In this document: one piece after another, positions 60,593-64,000 of the stretch | How positions within the stretch are numbered: position 1 is the first letter of the stretch | How the letters are laid out: every line of letters begins with the position of its first letter | NCBI RefSeq assembly: GCF_030815955.1 | Contig: NZ_JAUSXK010000001.1 | Coordinates: forward strand, 2,914,001-2,978,000 | Direction: 5' to 3' | Origin: Microbacterium murale | GTDB lineage: Bacteria > Actinomycetota > Actinomycetes > Actinomycetales > Microbacteriaceae | Length of the DNA: 64,000 nt | Translations under genes and position numbers: made by a program | Notes under the pieces: generated by a model | The model's input: the letters and a program-made list of their open reading frames with translations, nothing else | What the model was told of the DNA's origin: nothing | Database searches by the model: none

Positions 60593-61740
60593 GCGCTCCG
60601 CTGGACGGCGTCGTCGTCGCAGACTTCTCTCGCGTTCTGGCGGGCCCGCTGGCCACGATGACGCTCGCCGATCTCGGTGCGCGGGTCATCAAGATCGAGC
60701 GTCCTGGTTCCGGCGACGACACCCGTGCCTGGGGGCCGCCGTACGCCGAATCGGGGATGACGACGTATTTCGAGTCCGCGAACCGCGGGAAGGAGTCCAT
60801 CGCGCTGGATCTCACAGCGGACGCCGACCGGGAGCGCGCGCACGCGATCATCGCTCGCAGCGACATCGTGATCGAGAACTTCCGTCCAGGACTCTTCGAG
60901 CGTCTGGGGTTCGGATGGGACAGCCTCAGCGACCTTCATCCTCGGCTCGTGTACGTCTCGGTCAGCGGATTCGGCCTCGACGAGGGCGCCTCGCTGCCCG
61001 GCTACGACTTCGTCGCGCAAGCCGTCGGCGGCCTGATGCACATCACTGGCGAGGCGGACGGAGAGGCCATGAAAGCGGGGGTGGCACTCGTCGACGTACT
61101 CACCGGCAAGGATGCTGTGATCGGCATCCTCGCGGCACTCCGTCGTCGCGAGGCGACGGGAAGAGGATCTCGCATCGACGTGAACCTGCTCTCGAGCCTG
61201 CAGGCTGCGCTGGTCAATCAGGTCTCCGCGCATCTCGGTGCAGGGGCGGAACCGGTACGGCTCGGAAACCGCCACCCCTCGATCGCACCGTACGAGGTTC
61301 TGCGCTGCGCTGATGGGCCGGTGGCAGTCGCATGCGGCAACGACGCGCAGTTCGCCAGGCTCGCCGACGAGCTCGGCCGGCCAGAGCTCGCCGCGGACCC
61401 GCGGTTCCTGCACAACCCTGATCGTGTCGCACGCCGTGAGGATCTTGTCGCCGAGTTGGAGAGAGCGCTCGCCACGGGCACGGCGGCTGCATGGGCAGAT
61501 CGTCTGAACCTGGTCGGCGTCGCCGCAGGCGAGGTCAACTCCATCGGTGACGGCATCGCGCTGGCCGAGCGTCTCGGGCTCGATCCCTTGCTGGAGACGC
61601 TGGGAGCAGACGGGCGACGATCGCGTCAGATCCGCTCACCACTGTCATGGACGCCGCGACTGCCCGTGAGCGTGGCCGCTCCGCCTCGCCTTGGCGAACA
61701 CGACTCGCGGGTGCGCGACTGGCTGGACGGCACCGACTAA
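60589..61740 (+). CDS. CaiB/BaiF-family CoA-transferase
   Basis: 383 residues (GTG overlapping the LacI stop): VVVADFSRVLAGPLATMTLADLGARVIKIE at the start, ENFRPGLFERLGFGWDSL, YVSVSGFG and the catalytic Asp169 in ALVDVLTGKD, the same number as in formyl-CoA transferase. It moves CoA between carboxylic acids. Its coupling to the regulator suggests it activates or recycles an acid from the same pathway. Confidence 0.92.
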   Translation: MSAPLDGVVVADFSRVLAGPLATMTLADLGARVIKIERPGSGDDTRAWGPPYAESGMTTYFESANRGKESIALDLTADADRERAHAIIARSDIVIENFRPGLFERLGFGWDSLSDLHPRLVYVSVSGFGLDEGASLPGYDFVAQAVGGLMHITGEADGEAMKAGVALVDVLTGKDAVIGILAALRRREATGRGSRIDVNLLSSLQAALVNQVSAHLGAGAEPVRLGNRHPSIAPYEVLRCADGPVAVACGNDAQFARLADELGRPELAADPRFLHNPDRVARREDLVAELERALATGTAAAWADRLNLVGVAAGEVNSIGDGIALAERLGLDPLLETLGADGRRSRQIRSPLSWTPRLPVSVAAPPRLGEHDSRVRDWLDGTD

Positions 61741-63089
61741 CGCTGACGCAGGGCGAGCCACAGCTCAGCGGCGACGTCCGGATCGGACAACGAGACGCCG
61801 AGGAGCCGCTCCGCGCCGGTGATCCGTGGACGCACCGTATTGCGGTGCACACCCAGTTCCCGCGCGGTGTGCTCGGCATGCTGGTGATGGCGAAGATAGG
61901 CGCGAACAGTCTCCAGCACATCCGCGCCCGCATCGGCGAGGGCATCGGCCCACGCCGCACTGCGCTCCGCGCTCTCGATCACGAATCCTTGGTCCTGCCG
62001 CGTGCGCCACCGCATGAGCACATGAGCGGCCGCGGCCGGGGCGTCCTGCAGCGCGACGGTCGGGCCGAGAAAGCCCCGATGGATCGCCACTTTCTTGTCA
62101 CTCGCAAGCAATCGCAGCGGTACACCGTCGCGCACCACTCTGAGGGCGGGTTCCTCACGCGCGGCGTCATCCGGGTCTGCAAGCACTCTGACCACGTCGG
62201 GGAGGGGGATGCCCGCCAGACGTGCAAGTGCACTGGAGGCCGCAGCATCCCCAGCGAAGGCGAGTTCGGCGACCCAGCGTGCCGTGTCGTCGCCGTGCGT
62301 GTCCTGCGCCCTGGTCGTGAGCAGCCGAAGGAGGGCGACGGCAGTCAGCGCCAGCTGCCGATCCGATCGCGCCAGTGGGCGGCCCGCTCCAATCGCCACC
62401 GCGCCGAGCGTACGCTCGCCCTCAGAGACGGAGTGCGCGACGACGGCCGAACCATGAGACAGGAATGACGCCGCGGCGACGCCCGGCCTCAGCAGGGATC
62501 GCTCCACGTCTGTCTGGACAGCCGGAAGCAGACCCTCGAGCGCCGGTGGATGAAACAACGCCTTCGGCGCCCGCGGGTCGAGAGGTATCCACGCCACCCA
62601 GCCGCCGATCGCCTGGGCCATCAGTCGCACGACGGCGCGCAGGGGATCAGCGCCTGTCGCCGCCTGAGCCAGACGTGTGTGCGCATGCGCAGACCGCAGA
62701 GCCTCGTCCTGCTGGTCGCGGCCGTTGATGCCCCAGAACGCGCGGGAGATATCGAGGAACGGGGCACCGTCGGGGACGATGAACAGCGGAACTGCCGCGT
62801 TCCGACAGTGTTCGAGCAGCCCCGGTGGCGCTGCGTCCCACCCTTCTCCGAGGCCGACGCCCAGAGCGCCGACGCCCTGGTCTGCGATGCGCGCCACGTA
62901 ATCGGCATCCTCGGCACGTCCGGTGAGAGGGATCCCCGTCGTCAGGAGCAGCTCACCGCCGTCGAGATATCTGCCGGGGTCGCCCAGTTCGGAGACATGC
63001 ACCCCGCTGATCTCGCGCGCGGCGTCGAACGGCATGAGCGGATGCAGCGAGGAACCGGCTGTCCGTACGAGATCCCCTAACGATGTCAT
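61737..63089 (-). CDS. PucR-family transcriptional regulator
   Basis: About 450 residues. The N-terminus has the PucR-like ligand domain (GVHVSELGDPGRYLDGGELLLTTGIPL), and the C-terminus a helix-turn-helix (YLRHHQHAEHTARELGVHRNTVRPRI). PucR regulators often control nitrogen and amino acid catabolism. ATG 63089 is preferred; 63107 adds six residues. It diverges from gabT, so it probably controls it, and overlaps the CoA-transferase stop by 4 nt. Confidence 0.88.
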   Translation of the reverse strand: MTSLGDLVRTAGSSLHPLMPFDAAREISGVHVSELGDPGRYLDGGELLLTTGIPLTGRAEDADYVARIADQGVGALGVGLGEGWDAAPPGLLEHCRNAAVPLFIVPDGAPFLDISRAFWGINGRDQQDEALRSAHAHTRLAQAATGADPLRAVVRLMAQAIGGWVAWIPLDPRAPKALFHPPALEGLLPAVQTDVERSLLRPGVAAASFLSHGSAVVAHSVSEGERTLGAVAIGAGRPLARSDRQLALTAVALLRLLTTRAQDTHGDDTARWVAELAFAGDAAASSALARLAGIPLPDVVRVLADPDDAAREEPALRVVRDGVPLRLLASDKKVAIHRGFLGPTVALQDAPAAAAHVLMRWRTRQDQGFVIESAERSAAWADALADAGADVLETVRAYLRHHQHAEHTARELGVHRNTVRPRITGAERLLGVSLSDPDVAAELWLALRQR

Positions 63090-63094
63090 GTCTA

Positions 63095-63139
63095 CAGCAT
63101 GCAACATGCACAGTCAGGATCAAACACTCATGCATGCTG
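63095..63139. promoter_or_regulatory. Inverted repeat in the PucR/gabT divergent region
   Basis: CAGCATGCA (63095-63103) and TGCATGCTG (63131-63139) form a perfect 9-bp inverted repeat with centres 36 bp apart. Further CATGCA copies lie between. Candidate PucR site. Confidence 0.4.
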
Positions 63140-63164
63140 CCCGAGGCGGCAGATGCGAGGGATC

Positions 63165-63170
63165 TAGTCT
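63165..63170 (+). promoter_or_regulatory. -10 element of the gabT-type gene
   Basis: TAGTCT with 7 nt to the ATG at 63178. Confidence 0.45.
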
Positions 63171-63177
63171 CGTGCCC

Positions 63178-64000
63178 ATGACTTCAGTACCGCACCTCGT
63201 CACCGAGATACCCGGCCCCCGATCCCGAGAGCTGCACGCCCAGCGCGCCCGAGCTGTCGCTTCCGGCTTCGGCGTCGCCCTGCCGGTCTTCGTCGCCGGC
63301 GCAGATGACTCGACGCTCCGGGATGTCGATGGGAACACGCTGATCGACTTCGCTTCCGGGATCGCCGTGACGAGCTTCGGAGCGGCCAATCCGCGTATCC
63401 GCGAGAATGTCGGCGAGCAGCTCGAGAAGTTCACGCACACGTGCTTCATGGTCACCGAGTACGAGGGCTTCGTACGCGTTGCGGAATGGTTGAACGCACA
63501 CACCCCCGGCGACTTCGAGAAGCGCACCGGCCTGTTCAGCACCGGAGCCGAAGCCGTCGAGAACGCCGTCAAGATCTCTCGCGCGCACACCGGTCGCCCC
63601 GGAGTGCTCGTCATCGACGAGGCGTATCACGGTCGCTCGATGCTCACGATGGCCATGACGGCGAAGGAGCACCCGTACAAGACCTCGTTCGGGCCGTTCT
63701 CCTCCGATGTCGTCCGCGGTCCGAACGCCAACCCGTTGCGCGGTGCAGGGGCCGACGAGGCTCTCGGCGAGATCGACCGGCTCATCGCCGAGCACGGCGG
63801 CGAATTCTTCGCTGCCATCGTGGTCGAACCCATCCAGGGTGAGGGCGGATTCATCGTCCCCGCTCCCGGTTTCCTCGCCGGGCTCCGTCGCATCGCCGAC
63901 GAGCACGGCATCGTCCTCGTGATCGACGAGATCCAGGCCGGTCTCGGCCGTACCGGCCGCCTCTTCGCGAGTGAGTACGACGGCGTCGCAGGAGACATCA
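63178..64000 (+). CDS. gabT: 4-aminobutyrate aminotransferase (class III, PLP), cut by window end
   Basis: The first 274 codons are open to the window end. Landmarks: DVDGNTLIDFASGIAVT, STGAEAVENAVKISR (PLP phosphate loop), EAYHGRSMLTMAMT, VEPIQGEGGF and VIDEIQAGLGRTG with the PLP-binding Asp. The Lys lies beyond the window. This is the GabT subgroup of class III aminotransferases: GABA plus 2-oxoglutarate to succinate semialdehyde. The long start MTSVPHLVTEIPGPRSREL is usual for actinobacterial GabT. Confidence 0.9.
   Translation, partial: MTSVPHLVTEIPGPRSRELHAQRARAVASGFGVALPVFVAGADDSTLRDVDGNTLIDFASGIAVTSFGAANPRIRENVGEQLEKFTHTCFMVTEYEGFVRVAEWLNAHTPGDFEKRTGLFSTGAEAVENAVKISRAHTGRPGVLVIDEAYHGRSMLTMAMTAKEHPYKTSFGPFSSDVVRGPNANPLRGAGADEALGEIDRLIAEHGGEFFAAIVVEPIQGEGGFIVPAPGFLAGLRRIADEHGIVLVIDEIQAGLGRTGRLFASEYDGVAGDI

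Overview
The window reads as chromosomal DNA of a high-GC actinobacterium, most likely Microbacteriaceae and probably Microbacterium or a close relative (inference). The signs are the perM-purN-purH order, a GuaB3-type IMPDH relative, SURF1 and DUF3817 genes near guaA, a DUF222/HNH protein, an LAXTG sorting signal, very frequent Ala-Asp-Ala and Ala-Ser codon pairs written GCGGATGCC and GCATCC, and many genes that look leaderless (TANNCT 6-9 nt before the start codon). I saw no rRNA, tRNA, CRISPR array, insertion sequence or prophage. No stretch above 300 bases lacks a gene; the largest gaps are 11383-11613, 41201-41417 and 43515-43700.

Layout. 1-5013: OsmC tail, ABC-F ATPase, sarcosine-oxidase-like enzyme, guaB3, SURF1. 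5181-9827: a 1548-residue secreted nuclease/5'-nucleotidase. 9891-17874: a VOC protein and a sugar-utilisation cluster (DeoR repressor, ABC importer without its own ATPase, class II aldolase, ADP-dependent sugar kinase homologue, ManA-like isomerase). 17919-25603: DUF3817, guaA, glycosyltransferase, YciI/ECF sigma pair, two small-molecule or stress membrane proteins, GDPD. 25761-32574: sortase-anchored lamin-tail protein, YccF and a yccF remnant, FMN-type protein, and a three-gene WXG-like/hydrolase/lipoprotein operon. 32690-41200: pcrA, SseB, LigD-type polymerase, LigC-type ligase, small Cys-motif protein, TetR, DUF222/HNH. 41418-48854: sucCD, purine permease, perM-purN-purH.

48889-64000 is a catabolic island. 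Ten minus-strand genes, nearly all overlapping by 4 bases or spaced by 1-2, run from a copper amine oxidase through a complete peptide-type ABC importer, a P1-family peptidase, a PaiB-like FMN protein and a C45 acyltransferase/hydrolase to a small membrane protein. A LacI-type regulator and a CaiB-type CoA-transferase diverge from it, with a perfect 16-bp central-CG palindrome over the predicted operon start. A PucR regulator and a gabT-type aminotransferase (cut by the window end) follow. The joint reading, which is inference, is import of an amide- or peptide-linked amine, hydrolytic release of the amine, and its oxidation.

The two most interesting candidates are the ADP-kinase sugar cluster and the amine-oxidase operon. 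Function in both is predicted from family motifs and gene order only.
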